Assembly: GCA_026129405.1 (NCBI GenBank)
Contig: JAHCID010000001.1
Coordinates: 651,237 to 715,236, forward strand
Direction of reading: 5' to 3'
From: a bacterium
GTDB taxonomy: Bacteria > Desulfobacterota > Binatia > DP-6
Length of the DNA stretch: 64,000 nucleotides
Position numbers and translations under genes: made by a program
In this document: piece by piece, positions 17,857 to 26,390 of the stretch
Layout of the letters: the number at the start of each line of letters is the position of its first letter
Numbering within the stretch: the first letter of the stretch is position 1
The notes under the pieces: model-generated
Database searches by the model: none
The model's input: only the letters and a program-made list of their open reading frames with translations
Told to the model about the DNA's origin: nothing

Positions 17857-18810
17857 ATGCGCCGGCTCCTGCGCCAGCCCCTGCTCCACTTCCTCGCCGG
17901 GGGCGCCGTCCTCTTCGTGCTCGTGCGCGGGCCTGCGGCGCCGGCGCCGGCGACACCCGACGTCGTCCCCATCGTCGTCAGCGCCGGCGACGTCGAGCGG
18001 CTGCGGCGCGCGCACACGCGCGAGGCCGGTCTGGTCGCCACCGCCGCCGACGAGGCCGGACTGATCGAGCGCGCGATCGACGACGAGGTGCTCTACCGCG
18101 AGGCCCTGGCGCGCGGTCTCGATCGCGACCGCAGCGTGCGCAACTGGCTCGTCGAGCAGATGCACGTGCTCGAGCCGGACGCCGCCGCGGACGACGACGC
18201 CCTCCTGGCGAAGGCCCGGGCGCTCGGGCTCGACCGCACCGACCTCGTCGTGCGGCGCATGCTCGTCCAGAAGATGCGTCTCCTCGCCTCGCGCGAGGGC
18301 GAGCAGCCCCCGACCGACGCCGACCTGGCGACGTTCTGGAGCCGCCACGCCGACGACTACCGCCTGCCCGAGCGCGTGACGCTGTGGCAGGTGTTCGTGC
18401 CCGACTACGCCGACGCCGAGGCGCTGCTGGCGACGCTGCGCCGCGGGGGCACGCCGCCCGCGGAGGGCGCACGGCGCGGGCAGACGTTCGCCGCGCCGCC
18501 CTACCTCCGCGAGCAATCCCCCGCCGATCTACGGCGCCGCTTCGGTCCCGGCGCCGCCGAGCGGGTTGCCGCCGCGCCGATCGGCGCCTGGAGCGCGCCG
18601 ATCGGCTCCGCGTACGGCTGGCATCTCGTGTGGGTCGCGTCGCGCACGCCGGGCACGCTGCCGGCGATCGAGACGGTGCGCGGCAGGCTCGCCGAACGCT
18701 GGCTCGACGAGCAGCGGACGCAGCGCTTCGCGGCGACGCTGCGGGCGCTGCGCGACCGCCACCCGCTGCAGATCGAGTCCGCCGCCTGGCACGCGCGGAG
18801 CCGCTCGTGA
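17857..18810 (+). CDS. Membrane-anchored parvulin-type peptidyl-prolyl isomerase (PpiC)
   Basis: 317 residues. One N-terminal anchor (about residues 8-25) then a helical linker with SurA-like features (AGLIERAIDDEVLYREALARG) and a PpiC-like rotamase domain in about residues 150-290 (SAPIGSAYGWHLVWVASR matches the C-terminal rotamase strand). Predicted to face the periplasm and assist folding of exported proteins. The rotamase core is divergent, so a pure chaperone role is possible. Starts six bases after DUF3604; its TGA overlaps the GTG of the next gene. Confidence 0.75.
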   Translation: MRRLLRQPLLHFLAGGAVLFVLVRGPAAPAPATPDVVPIVVSAGDVERLRRAHTREAGLVATAADEAGLIERAIDDEVLYREALARGLDRDRSVRNWLVEQMHVLEPDAAADDDALLAKARALGLDRTDLVVRRMLVQKMRLLASREGEQPPTDADLATFWSRHADDYRLPERVTLWQVFVPDYADAEALLATLRRGGTPPAEGARRGQTFAAPPYLREQSPADLRRRFGPGAAERVAAAPIGAWSAPIGSAYGWHLVWVASRTPGTLPAIETVRGRLAERWLDEQRTQRFAATLRALRDRHPLQIESAAWHARSRS

Positions 18811-19787
18811 GGGGGCTCCTGCTCCTCCTCTGCCTCCTGCCCGTGCGCGCGGCGTTCGGGCACGGGCTCGACCCCGCCCTGCTCTCGCTCGACGGCACCG
18901 GCGACGGCCGCTTCGCGGTGACCTGGCGCACGTCGGCCCAGCGTCTTCCGGGCGCCGACGTGCGGCCCATCCTACCCGCGCATTGCCGCCCCGGCGACGC
19001 GAGCCCGCCGGAGGCGACGCTCGAGCACGTGACCCTGCGCTGGACGATCGACTGCGGCGCCGCCGGCCTCGTCGGCGAGACGATCCGCGTGCAGGATCTC
19101 GACGCCGCGCGCATCAACGCGCTCCTGCGCATCGAGCAGCCGAGTGCGCCGACGATCCAGGTCGTGCTCTCGCCGCGTCACGACGCGTTCGTCGTGCCGG
19201 CGCAGCCGACGGCGTGGGACGTCGTGCGCGGCTACGTGGGGCTCGGCGTCGAGCACATCCTCTCGGGCCCCGACCATCTCCTCTTCGTCTTCGGGCTTCT
19301 CCTTTTGCTCGCGACGCCGCGCGCCCTGCTCGCCGCGGTGACGGCGTTCACGGTGGGACACAGCCTCACGCTGTCGGCGGCGGCGCTCGGCCTGGCGACG
19401 GTGCCGTCGCGTCCGATCGAGGTGCTGATCGCGGCCAGCGTGCTGGCGCTGGCGGTGGAGCTCACCCGCGACGGCGGCGACACGGCGATGCGGCGCTTCC
19501 CCTGGATCGTCGCGCTCGGCTTCGGCCTGCTGCACGGCTTCGGCTTCGCCGGCGCCCTCGCCGAGACCGGGCTGCCGCCGGGCGACATCCCGCTCGCGCT
19601 TCTTGCGTTCAACACCGGCATCGAGCTCGGCCAGCTGGCGTTCATCGCGGCGGTGCTGGCGTCGGGCGCCCTGGCGTGGCGCGCGCTGCCGGCGGCCGCC
19701 GCCTGGGCGCGCCGGCCCGCGATCTACGCGATGGGCATCCTGGCCGCGTTCTGGTGCTTCGAGCGCACGGCGGTCTGGCTCGGCTGA
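18807..19787 (+). CDS. HupE/UreJ-type membrane protein (predicted metal permease)
   Basis: 326 residues from GTG 18807, overlapping the parvulin stop. A signal-like segment (to residue 18, AFGHG) precedes a ~110-residue exported domain, then six or seven membrane helices. GVEHILSGPDHLLF (His150, Asp156, His157) is the HxxxxxDH-type metal motif of HupE/UreJ proteins, repeated in spirit by FTVGHS and LHGFGFAG. HupE and UreJ carry nickel or related metals; here the metal is unknown. Context suggests metal supply to the DUF3604 enzyme. Confidence 0.8.
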   Translation: MRGLLLLLCLLPVRAAFGHGLDPALLSLDGTGDGRFAVTWRTSAQRLPGADVRPILPAHCRPGDASPPEATLEHVTLRWTIDCGAAGLVGETIRVQDLDAARINALLRIEQPSAPTIQVVLSPRHDAFVVPAQPTAWDVVRGYVGLGVEHILSGPDHLLFVFGLLLLLATPRALLAAVTAFTVGHSLTLSAAALGLATVPSRPIEVLIAASVLALAVELTRDGGDTAMRRFPWIVALGFGLLHGFGFAGALAETGLPPGDIPLALLAFNTGIELGQLAFIAAVLASGALAWRALPAAAAWARRPAIYAMGILAAFWCFERTAVWLG

Positions 19788-20392
19788 TGGTCTGGCTCGT
19801 CGCGCTGCTGCTCTACGCCGGCTTCCTCGGCTGGTACCAGAACTGGCGCGGGCCGCTCACGCCCGCGGAGGTCGAGCGCTTCATGGGCCAGCTCGAAGCC
19901 AAGAGCCTCGGCACGCCGGCGGAGCGCAGCCACATCCGCGCCTTCCTCGCGGCCGACGACGGCGGCGAGTTCCACATGCTGAACCTCGTGCGCCTGCACG
20001 CGGAGCAGGTGCCGAACCCGGTCACGGGCGAGCTGCAGACCGGGCGCCAGCTGCTCGAGGGCTACACGGCGCCGTTCGTGCGCGCGCTCTTCCGGCGCGG
20101 GGGACACCCGGCCTTCCTCGGCTTCCCGATCGGCGACGTGGTCGACACCTGGGGCGTCGAGCCGCCGCCGCGCTGGTCGCTCGTCGGCATGATGCGCTAC
20201 CGCAGCCGCCGCGACATGATCGAGCTCGTCGTCTCCGACCGGTTCTCGTCCGTGCACGTGCTGAAGCACGCCGCGATGCCGGCGACGACGTCGTTCCCGA
20301 TGAGCCGCACGCGCTTCATGATGGGCCCGCGCGTGTGGGTCGCGCTGCTCCTGCTGCTCGGCGCGGCGCTCGTGAAGCTGGCGCTGCGCTAG
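19787..20392 (+). CDS. Membrane-anchored DUF1330-like protein
   Basis: 201 residues. Hydrophobic segments lie at both ends (residues 2-14 and about 182-200), the middle is soluble. The core carries EFHMLNLVRLH, GFPIGDVVDTWG and RWSLVGMMRYRSRRDM, a layout very like the DUF1330 protein at 14900 (AMLNLLKF, LIYGGRV, WDAVVVVAYPS). Function unknown. Its ATG overlaps the permease stop by one base and its TAG shares four bases with the convergent isomerase gene stop. Probable fourth operon member. Confidence 0.7.
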   Translation: MVWLVALLLYAGFLGWYQNWRGPLTPAEVERFMGQLEAKSLGTPAERSHIRAFLAADDGGEFHMLNLVRLHAEQVPNPVTGELQTGRQLLEGYTAPFVRALFRRGGHPAFLGFPIGDVVDTWGVEPPPRWSLVGMMRYRSRRDMIELVVSDRFSSVHVLKHAAMPATTSFPMSRTRFMMGPRVWVALLLLLGAALVKLALR

Positions 20393-21039
20393 GCGCGCTC
20401 GCGCAGGCCGCGCTGGCGCAGGCGCCACAGCAGCAGCTCGATGCGGTCCTGCCCGAAGAACGCCTCGTCCTCGAACACCATCGTCGGCACGCCCCAGTGG
20501 CCGGCGGCGGTGAGCGCCTCCTGGTTGGCGGCGATGATCGCGTCGTAGCGGGCGGGTTCGGCCTCGATCGCCGCGTCCATGACGGCGAGGTCGCAGCCGG
20601 CGCGGGCGGCGGCGTCGGCGAGGCGTGTCCCTTCGTTCCAGTCCGGCTCGCCGCCCCAGATGAGGCGCGACACCTGGTCGACGAACGCGAGCCCGCGGCC
20701 GCGCAGCGTCGCGTCGACGCCGAGCCGCGTCAGGCGGTAGATGTACGGCTGCTCGGGCGAGACCTGGCGCGTGGCGTAGTCCTGCACGATCGGGTCGGGC
20801 TGCGGCCAGCCGTAGGGCAGGCCGAGAAACTGCGCGATGCGGTAGGTGTCGCGCATCAGGTAGGGCGGCCAGAGCGGGTTCACGTTGGTGAAGAAGTCCT
20901 TGATGCGCACCGCGATCGGCAGCACCGGGCGGACGCGGACGTCGACCTCGTAGCGAGCGGCGATGTCCACCAGGCGCGGCGTGGCCAGGTACGAGTACGG
21001 GCTGCGGAAGGACCAGAAGACGTCGACGGCGAGGGACAT
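20389..21039 (-). CDS. 2-hydroxychromene-2-carboxylate isomerase-like (DsbA-fold) protein
   Basis: 216 residues. DVFWSFRSPYSYLATPRL at the N-terminus and GHWGVPTMVFEDEAFFGQDRI near the C-terminus are marks of the HCCA isomerase/kappa-class GST group, which has a thioredoxin fold with an inserted helical domain and uses glutathione in aromatic breakdown. The Ser of the SPYSY motif is the likely catalytic residue. The true substrate is unknown. Converges with the DUF1330-like gene; the CTAG at 20389-20392 supplies both stops. Confidence 0.8.
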   Translation of the reverse strand: MSLAVDVFWSFRSPYSYLATPRLVDIAARYEVDVRVRPVLPIAVRIKDFFTNVNPLWPPYLMRDTYRIAQFLGLPYGWPQPDPIVQDYATRQVSPEQPYIYRLTRLGVDATLRGRGLAFVDQVSRLIWGGEPDWNEGTRLADAAARAGCDLAVMDAAIEAEPARYDAIIAANQEALTAAGHWGVPTMVFEDEAFFGQDRIELLLWRLRQRGLRERA

Positions 21040-21086
21040 GCCGGCGGTGTAGCACGGGCGGATCGTCCGGCGTGCGCGCCTCTGCT

Positions 21087-22658
21087 ATGGCCACGCGCGT
21101 GCGGCGGCCCGCGACGGCGTTCCTTGTCCTCGTCCTGGTCGCGGCGGGCGCGGCGGCCGCAGCGGCGCCGGAGGTGCGCATCGAGGCCGGGGTGCTCCGC
21201 GGCATGACGGCCGGCGGCGTCGATGCCTTCAAGGGCATCCCCTACGCCGCCCCGCCCGTCGGCGACCTGCGCTGGCGCGCGCCGCAGCCGGCGGTCCCGT
21301 GGCCCGGCGTGCGCGACGCGACCGCCTACGGCCACGACTGCGTGCAGTTGCCGGCTCCCGGCGACGCCGGGGCGTCCGGCTCGTCGCGCGCCGAGGACTG
21401 CCTCGTCCTCAACGTCTGGCGTCCCGCCTCCGCCGGCCCCGGGCGGCGGCTGCCGGTGCTGGTCTGGATCCACGGCGGGGGCTTCGTCAGCGGCGCGGCG
21501 TCGGTGCCGCTCTTCGACGGCAGCGCCTTCGCGCGCGACGGCGTCGTGCTGGTCGGCATCAACTACCGTCTCGGCCGCCTCGGGTTCTTCGCCCATCCGG
21601 CGCTCACCGCCGCCCACGAGGGGCCGCTCGCGAACTATGGGCTCATGGACCAGCTCGCCGCGCTCCAGTGGGTCCGGCGCAACGTCGCGGCGTTCGGCGG
21701 CGATCCCGACGCGGTGACCGTCGCCGGCGAGTCGGCAGGCGGCATCGCGGTGATCCATCTGCTGACGTCGCCCGCGGCGCGCGGGCTCTTCCGGCGCGCC
21801 GCCGTGCTGTCGGGCGGCGGACGGACGTACCTGCTGCCGCAGCGCGCGCTCTCGGCGACGACGGGCTCGCTGCCGTCCGCCGAGGCCAGCGGCCTCGCCT
21901 TCGCCGCGAGCGCCGGCATCACGGGCACCGACGCCGCCGCGCTCCGTGCCCTGCGCGCGCTGCCCGCCGAGCGCGTCAGCGGCGATCTCGGCATGGCGGC
22001 GCTGCTCGACCTGCCGGCGACGTACACGGGCGGCCCGGTCCGCGACGGCGTCATCGTCACCGCGCAGCCCGAGGCGGCGTTTCGTCGCGGCGCGTTCGCG
22101 CCCGTGCCGCTCGTCATCGGCACGACCCAGGACGACCTCGGCGCCGGCCCGCCCCCCGCGGACTTCTTCGGCCCCGACGCCGAGCAGGCGCGCCGCGCCT
22201 ACGATCCGGGCGGGAGCCTCGGGACGGCCATGGTCGCGGCGCTCGTCGCCGAGGACCTGACCATGCACGAGCCGGCCCGCTTCGTCGCACGCGCGATGAC
22301 GCAGGCCGGGGCGCCGGCCTGGCTCTATCGCTTCGACTACGTGGCCGAGGCGCTGCGCGCGCAGACGGACAGCGCCGGCCACGCGAGCGAGCTGGCCTAC
22401 GTGTTCGCTCGCCTCGACGCCCGCTACGGATCGGCCGTGACCGACGCCGATCGCCGTATGGCGGCGCTCGTCCATGGCTATTTCGCCAACTTCGTCCGCC
22501 ACGGCGACCCGAACGGTCCGGGCCTGCCGGCCTGGCCGCGCTTCGATCCCGCGGGCTTCGACCTGATGCTGTTCACGGCGACGGGCGCGCGCGTCACGCC
22601 CGATCCCTGGCGGGGGCGGCTCGCCCTGGTCGAGCGTGCCCTCGCCCGTCGGCAGTAG
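21087..22658 (+). CDS. Secreted type-B carboxylesterase
   Basis: 523 residues from ATG 21087 (GTG 21072 is an alternative). A signal peptide is followed by FKGIPYAAPPVGDLRW, EDCLVLNVWRP, WIHGGGF (oxyanion hole) and GESAGG with nucleophile Ser216. These are type-B carboxylesterase/lipase marks; acts on carboxylic esters in the periplasm or outside. The catalytic acid is likely in the segment with ELAYVF, and the His in VHGYFANFVRHGDPN. Natural substrate unknown. Stands alone, 48 bases from the divergent isomerase. Confidence 0.88.
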   Translation: MATRVRRPATAFLVLVLVAAGAAAAAAPEVRIEAGVLRGMTAGGVDAFKGIPYAAPPVGDLRWRAPQPAVPWPGVRDATAYGHDCVQLPAPGDAGASGSSRAEDCLVLNVWRPASAGPGRRLPVLVWIHGGGFVSGAASVPLFDGSAFARDGVVLVGINYRLGRLGFFAHPALTAAHEGPLANYGLMDQLAALQWVRRNVAAFGGDPDAVTVAGESAGGIAVIHLLTSPAARGLFRRAAVLSGGGRTYLLPQRALSATTGSLPSAEASGLAFAASAGITGTDAAALRALRALPAERVSGDLGMAALLDLPATYTGGPVRDGVIVTAQPEAAFRRGAFAPVPLVIGTTQDDLGAGPPPADFFGPDAEQARRAYDPGGSLGTAMVAALVAEDLTMHEPARFVARAMTQAGAPAWLYRFDYVAEALRAQTDSAGHASELAYVFARLDARYGSAVTDADRRMAALVHGYFANFVRHGDPNGPGLPAWPRFDPAGFDLMLFTATGARVTPDPWRGRLALVERALARRQ

Positions 22659-22690
22659 CTCCTGCCCGGCGTGCCGACTAAGGACCTCCC

Positions 22691-23593
22691 GTGCCCGCAA
22701 GCGCGTTCGGCGCCGCCGGTGTCGCCCTCACGCTGGCGATGTTCCTGCCCTACCTGCGCCTCGTCTGGCGCGGGACGGCGAAGCCGCACGTCTTCTCGTG
22801 GGTGATCTGGGCGCTCGGCACCTTCGTCGTGTTCTTCGCCCAGCTCGCGGGTGGCGCCGGCGTCGGGGCGTGGCCGATCGGGGTGTCGGCGGCGATCACG
22901 ACCGCCGTCGCGCTGCTCGCCTGGGTGCGGCACGCCGACACGGGCGCCACCCGCACCGACTGGGCCTTCTTCCTGGCGGCGGTGTCCGCGCTGCCGTGCT
23001 GGCTGGTGACGGCCGATCCGCTCTCGGCCGTCGTCATCCTGACCCTCGTCGACCTCCTCGGGTTCGGTCCGACGGTGCGCCGCGGCTGGGCACGCCCGCA
23101 CGAGGAGAGCGCGGGGTTCTTCGCGCTGGCCGCGCTGCGCAATCTGCTCGTCGTCCTGGCGCTCGAGCGCGTCGACGCGACGACCGTCCTCTTCCCCGCG
23201 GCGGTGGGGCTCGGCTGCGCGCTCCTGGCGACGCTGCTCGCGGTGCGCCGCCGCGCGCTCGCGACGGGAGCGGGCGGATCGCCGATGCCGTTGCGAGACG
23301 CCGACTTCGACCGCGCCTTCTGCGAGTGGCAGGAGTTCGGCCCGCGGCGCGGGGTGCCGATCGTCGAGCGCTGGCGCGCCATGTTCCCCCACGCGACGCC
23401 CGCCGTCCTCGAGGACGCGGAGCGCCGCTGCCGCGAGATCGAGGCCGCCGCCTGGCAGCTCTCCGAAGCGGTGCAGGCGGGGCGGATGGGGGAGGCGGAA
23501 GGCCAGCGCCGGCTCGCCGCGCAGTACCCGCGGCTGACGGCGGCGCGCGTCGGCCGCATCTGGATCCAGGCCATGTACTTCGTGGCCAAATAG
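22691..23593 (+). CDS. PQ-loop-type membrane protein with soluble C-terminal domain
   Basis: 300 residues from a GTG with AAGGAC upstream. The first 195 residues hold five or six membrane helices; PYLRLVWRGTAKPHVFSWVIW has the Pro-rich turn of the PQ-loop/SWEET fold. Residues 200-300 are a soluble helical domain with FDRAFCEWQEF and VERWRAMFPHATPAV of no recognised family. A transport role is likely by fold; the substrate is unknown and the tail could be a second function. Confidence 0.65.
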   Translation: MPASAFGAAGVALTLAMFLPYLRLVWRGTAKPHVFSWVIWALGTFVVFFAQLAGGAGVGAWPIGVSAAITTAVALLAWVRHADTGATRTDWAFFLAAVSALPCWLVTADPLSAVVILTLVDLLGFGPTVRRGWARPHEESAGFFALAALRNLLVVLALERVDATTVLFPAAVGLGCALLATLLAVRRRALATGAGGSPMPLRDADFDRAFCEWQEFGPRRGVPIVERWRAMFPHATPAVLEDAERRCREIEAAAWQLSEAVQAGRMGEAEGQRRLAAQYPRLTAARVGRIWIQAMYFVAK

Positions 23594-23644
23594 ACCCCGC
23601 TCGGGTCGACGCCGAGCCCGTGGGTGTGGCACATGGCGGCCGGT

Positions 23645-24229
23645 ATGCCGCCCTCCGAAGAAGCGACGTCCGACGACGATCGCCGCGAAGCCGAAGCCGT
23701 CGCGGGCATGCGGGCCCTGGTCGGCCAGGTCATCGGCACGCCCTCGGTGGCGCCCGACCCGGTGAACCAGCCGATGATCCGCCACTGGGCCACGGCGATG
23801 GAGGACCACGATCCCGTCTACGTCGACCCGGCCTTCGCCGCGACGACGCGCTTCGGCGGCATCGTCGCGCCGCCGATGATGCTCCAGACCTGGACCATGG
23901 CCACGCCGAAGATCACCGGCATCGCCGCCCGCGGCGGCGCGCCGGTCGAGTTCGGCAAGAACCCGCTGACGCCGCTCGACGAGGCCGGCTTCATCGCCAC
24001 GCTGGCGACGAACTCGGAGTTCGAGATCGTCCGCTACCTCCGCCTCGGCGAGACGCTCACCTCGACCATGGTCATCGAGTCGATCTCGGAGCGGAAGAGC
24101 ACGCGGCTCGGACCGGGCTACTTCGTCACCTGGGTGACGACCTTCCGCGACGCCGCCGGCGAGGTCGTCGGCCGGCAGATGTTCCGCATCCTCAAGTTCA
24201 AGCCCGATCTGGAGAAGCTGCTCGGATGA
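23645..24229 (+). CDS. MaoC-N-type hotdog subunit (ChsH2 N-terminal-domain-like)
   Basis: 194 residues from ATG 23645 (GTG 23624 and ATG 23633 are alternatives). MIRHWATAMEDHDPVYVD and FGGIVAPPMML mark a FAS1/MaoC-N-like dehydratase hotdog domain. The catalytic His of the HxD step is replaced by Tyr (DPVYVD), so on its own it may be inactive. In Mycobacterium ChsH2 this domain is fused to a DUF35 domain. Here the DUF35 is a separate gene that starts in the stop codon (ATGA) of this one. Acts with the partner hotdog at 24627. Confidence 0.8.
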   Translation: MPPSEEATSDDDRREAEAVAGMRALVGQVIGTPSVAPDPVNQPMIRHWATAMEDHDPVYVDPAFAATTRFGGIVAPPMMLQTWTMATPKITGIAARGGAPVEFGKNPLTPLDEAGFIATLATNSEFEIVRYLRLGETLTSTMVIESISERKSTRLGPGYFVTWVTTFRDAAGEVVGRQMFRILKFKPDLEKLLG

Positions 24230-24630
24230 GCTATCGGGTCCCGCCGGCGACGACGCCGGACACGAAGTGGTTCTGGGACGCGCTCGCGGACGGCAAGCTG
24301 CTGATCCAGCGTTGCACCGGCTGCGCGCGCCTGCGCCATCCGCCGCGTCCGATGTGCCCGCACTGCAACGCCCTCGCCTGGGACGCGGTCGAGGCCAGCG
24401 GGCGCGGCACGGTCTACAGCTTCGTGCTGCCGCGCCACCCGCCGTGGCCGTGGTTCGAGGGCACGTACGTGGTCGCGCTCATCGAGCTCGACGAAGGCAC
24501 GCGCATCGTCTCGAACCTCACCGACGTCGATCCCGCCGACGTCACCATCGGCATGCCGGTCGAGGCGTACGTCGCGCACTTCGACGGCGTCTCGCTGCCG
24601 CAGTTCCGCCCCCTCGGGAGCACCGCGTGA
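24226..24630 (+). CDS. DUF35 zinc-ribbon OB-fold protein (ChsH2 C-terminal-domain-like)
   Basis: 134 residues. A zinc ribbon CTGCARLRHPPRPMCPHC (C-X2-C-X10-C-X2-C) is followed by an OB fold with GTVYSFVLPRHPPWP. DUF35 proteins bind acyl-CoA or thiolase partners; in the Mtb igr system the DUF35 part of ChsH2 binds the aldolase Ltp2. Overlap by four bases with both neighbours shows tight coupling. Confidence 0.85.
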   Translation: MSYRVPPATTPDTKWFWDALADGKLLIQRCTGCARLRHPPRPMCPHCNALAWDAVEASGRGTVYSFVLPRHPPWPWFEGTYVVALIELDEGTRIVSNLTDVDPADVTIGMPVEAYVAHFDGVSLPQFRPLGSTA

Positions 24631-25049
24631 AGACCCTCGACTGGAACGCCGTCCAGGTCGGCGACGCCGTCACCCCCATGACGATCGACGTCACCGCCAC
24701 CGTGGTCGTCGCCGGCGCGATCGCGACGCGCGACTTCATGCCCGTGCACCACGACCGCGACTACGCGGCGACGCAGGGCTCGCCCAACATCTTCATGAAC
24801 ATCATGACCGACAACGGCTACGCGAGCCGCTTCCTCACCGACTGGGCCGGCCCCGAGACGATGGTGCGGAAGATCGCCATCCGCCTCGGCGTGCCGGCCT
24901 ATGCGGGCTCCACGCTGGCGTTCACCGGCGAGGTCACGGGGAAGTCGCAGGAGGGTACGGAGGGCATCGTCGAGATCGCGTTCCGCGCCGCCACCGCCGA
25001 GGGCGACCACATGGCCGGCACGGCCGTGATCGGGCTGCCGCTGCGATGA
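24627..25049 (+). CDS. MaoC-type enoyl-CoA hydratase subunit (ChsH1-like)
   Basis: 140 residues from GTG 24627, overlapping the preceding stop. The hydratase motif DFMPVHHDRDYA (Asp, then His five residues on) is intact, and GSPNIFMNIMTDNGY supplies the overhanging helix. Paired with the 23645 product it would form a heteromeric enoyl-CoA hydratase. In the Mtb model this hydrates a steroid side-chain enoyl-CoA. Confidence 0.82.
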   Translation: MKTLDWNAVQVGDAVTPMTIDVTATVVVAGAIATRDFMPVHHDRDYAATQGSPNIFMNIMTDNGYASRFLTDWAGPETMVRKIAIRLGVPAYAGSTLAFTGEVTGKSQEGTEGIVEIAFRAATAEGDHMAGTAVIGLPLR

Positions 25050-26212
25050 CGCGCACGCTGCGGGGCCGCGCCGCCATCGCCGGCATCGGCGCGACGGAGT
25101 TCTCGAAGGCGTCGGGGCGCAGCGAGCTGCAGCTCGCCTGCGAGGCGATCAAAGCGGCGCTGGACGACGCCGGGCTCGTGCCGCGCGAGGTCGACGGCCT
25201 CGTCACCTTCACCATGGATACGAGCGAGGAGTGCGAGGTCGCGCGCAGCCTCGGCATCCCGAAGCTGTCGCTGTTCTCGCGCATCCCGTACGGCGGCGGC
25301 GGCGCGTGCGCCGTCGTGATGCAGGCGGCGATGGCGGTGGCCACCGGCGCCGCCGACGTCGTCGTGTGCTGGCGGGCGATGAACGAGCGCTCCGGCATGC
25401 GCTTCGGCGGTCCCGGCATGGAGAGCGCGAAGCTGCCGTCGTTCCTCGACATGTACGGCCCCTACGGCCTGCTCTCGCCGGCCAGCTGGGTGGCGATCGC
25501 CGCGCGCCGCTACATGCACGAGTACGGCGTCACCAACGCCGACTTCGGTCGCATCGCGGTCGTCGACCGCAAGCACGCCGCCAACAATCCCGCCGCCTGG
25601 TTCCACCAGCGCCCGATCACGCTCGAGGATCACCAGGCGTCGCGCTGGATCGTCGAGCCCGTGCTGCGCCTCCTCGACTGCTGCCAGGAGAGCGACGGCG
25701 GCGTCGCCCTCGTCGTCACCACCCCCGAGCGTGCGCGCGATCTCCGCCGGCGTCCCGCGACCATCCTCGCCGCCGCACAGGGCGCGTCGGACGACGGCGA
25801 GATGATGACGAGCTACTATCGCCCCGAGATCACCGGCCTCCCCGAGATGGGCGTCGTCGCCGCGAAGCTCTGGGCCGACTCCGGCCTGCGCCCGGCGGAT
25901 ATCCAGACGGCCTTCCTCTACGACCACTTCACCCCGTTCGTGCTCGTGCAGCTCGAGGAGCTCGGCTTCTGCAAGCGCGGCGAGGCGAAGGACTTCGCGA
26001 CCGTCGAGAACCTCTCGATCGGCGGCACGCTGCCCATCAACACCAGCGGCGGCCTCCTCGGCGAGGCCTACATCCACGGCATGAACGGCATCGCCGAGGC
26101 GGTGCGGCAGATCCGTGGGACGTCGGTGAACCAGGTGCCGGACGTGGAGCACGTGCTGGTGACGGCCGGGACCGGCTGCCCGACCAGCGGGCTCATTCTG
26201 GGGACGCCGTAG
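25046..26212 (+). CDS. Lipid-transfer-protein thiolase (Ltp2-like aldolase)
   Basis: 388 residues, close to Mtb Ltp2 (386). The thiolase fold is clear (IAGIGATEFSKASGRSE, GGGGACAVVMQAAMAVATG, GTLPINTSGGLLGEAYIHG), but the segment around the usual active-site Cys reads GGGG, so thiolytic chemistry is unlikely. Ltp2 cleaves 17-hydroxy-steroid side-chain CoA esters by retro-aldol. By neighbourhood this gene would act next to the hydratase. The compound degraded here may be a sterol, hopanoid or other branched acyl chain. Confidence 0.85.
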   Translation: MTRTLRGRAAIAGIGATEFSKASGRSELQLACEAIKAALDDAGLVPREVDGLVTFTMDTSEECEVARSLGIPKLSLFSRIPYGGGGACAVVMQAAMAVATGAADVVVCWRAMNERSGMRFGGPGMESAKLPSFLDMYGPYGLLSPASWVAIAARRYMHEYGVTNADFGRIAVVDRKHAANNPAAWFHQRPITLEDHQASRWIVEPVLRLLDCCQESDGGVALVVTTPERARDLRRRPATILAAAQGASDDGEMMTSYYRPEITGLPEMGVVAAKLWADSGLRPADIQTAFLYDHFTPFVLVQLEELGFCKRGEAKDFATVENLSIGGTLPINTSGGLLGEAYIHGMNGIAEAVRQIRGTSVNQVPDVEHVLVTAGTGCPTSGLILGTP

Positions 26213-26390
26213 GGTGATCCGATCCGTCGCCGCTCCGCATGGACGCCGGCGGCGCACGGCTGCCGCGCCAGTCCGGCGACACGTTCGACGCCGCGGCGAC
26301 GAAGCCGCTCGGGCCCGGCCCTACGGCTCGATGCCTCGCCCGTGTCGAATGCCGGCCCGCTGGATCGTCGTCCCGTCGAAGGAGGACACC

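Noticed and set aside
15124-18516. Very long minus-strand open frame (1130 codons)
   Set aside because: It is opposite DUF1330, DUF3604 and PpiC, all with real family sequence. The product is low-complexity and resembles other antisense shadows here.
25046-26212. Call as true acetyl-CoA acetyltransferase
   Set aside because: The usual Cys position in the thiolase core is Gly, and the neighbours are of the ChsH/Ltp2 type.
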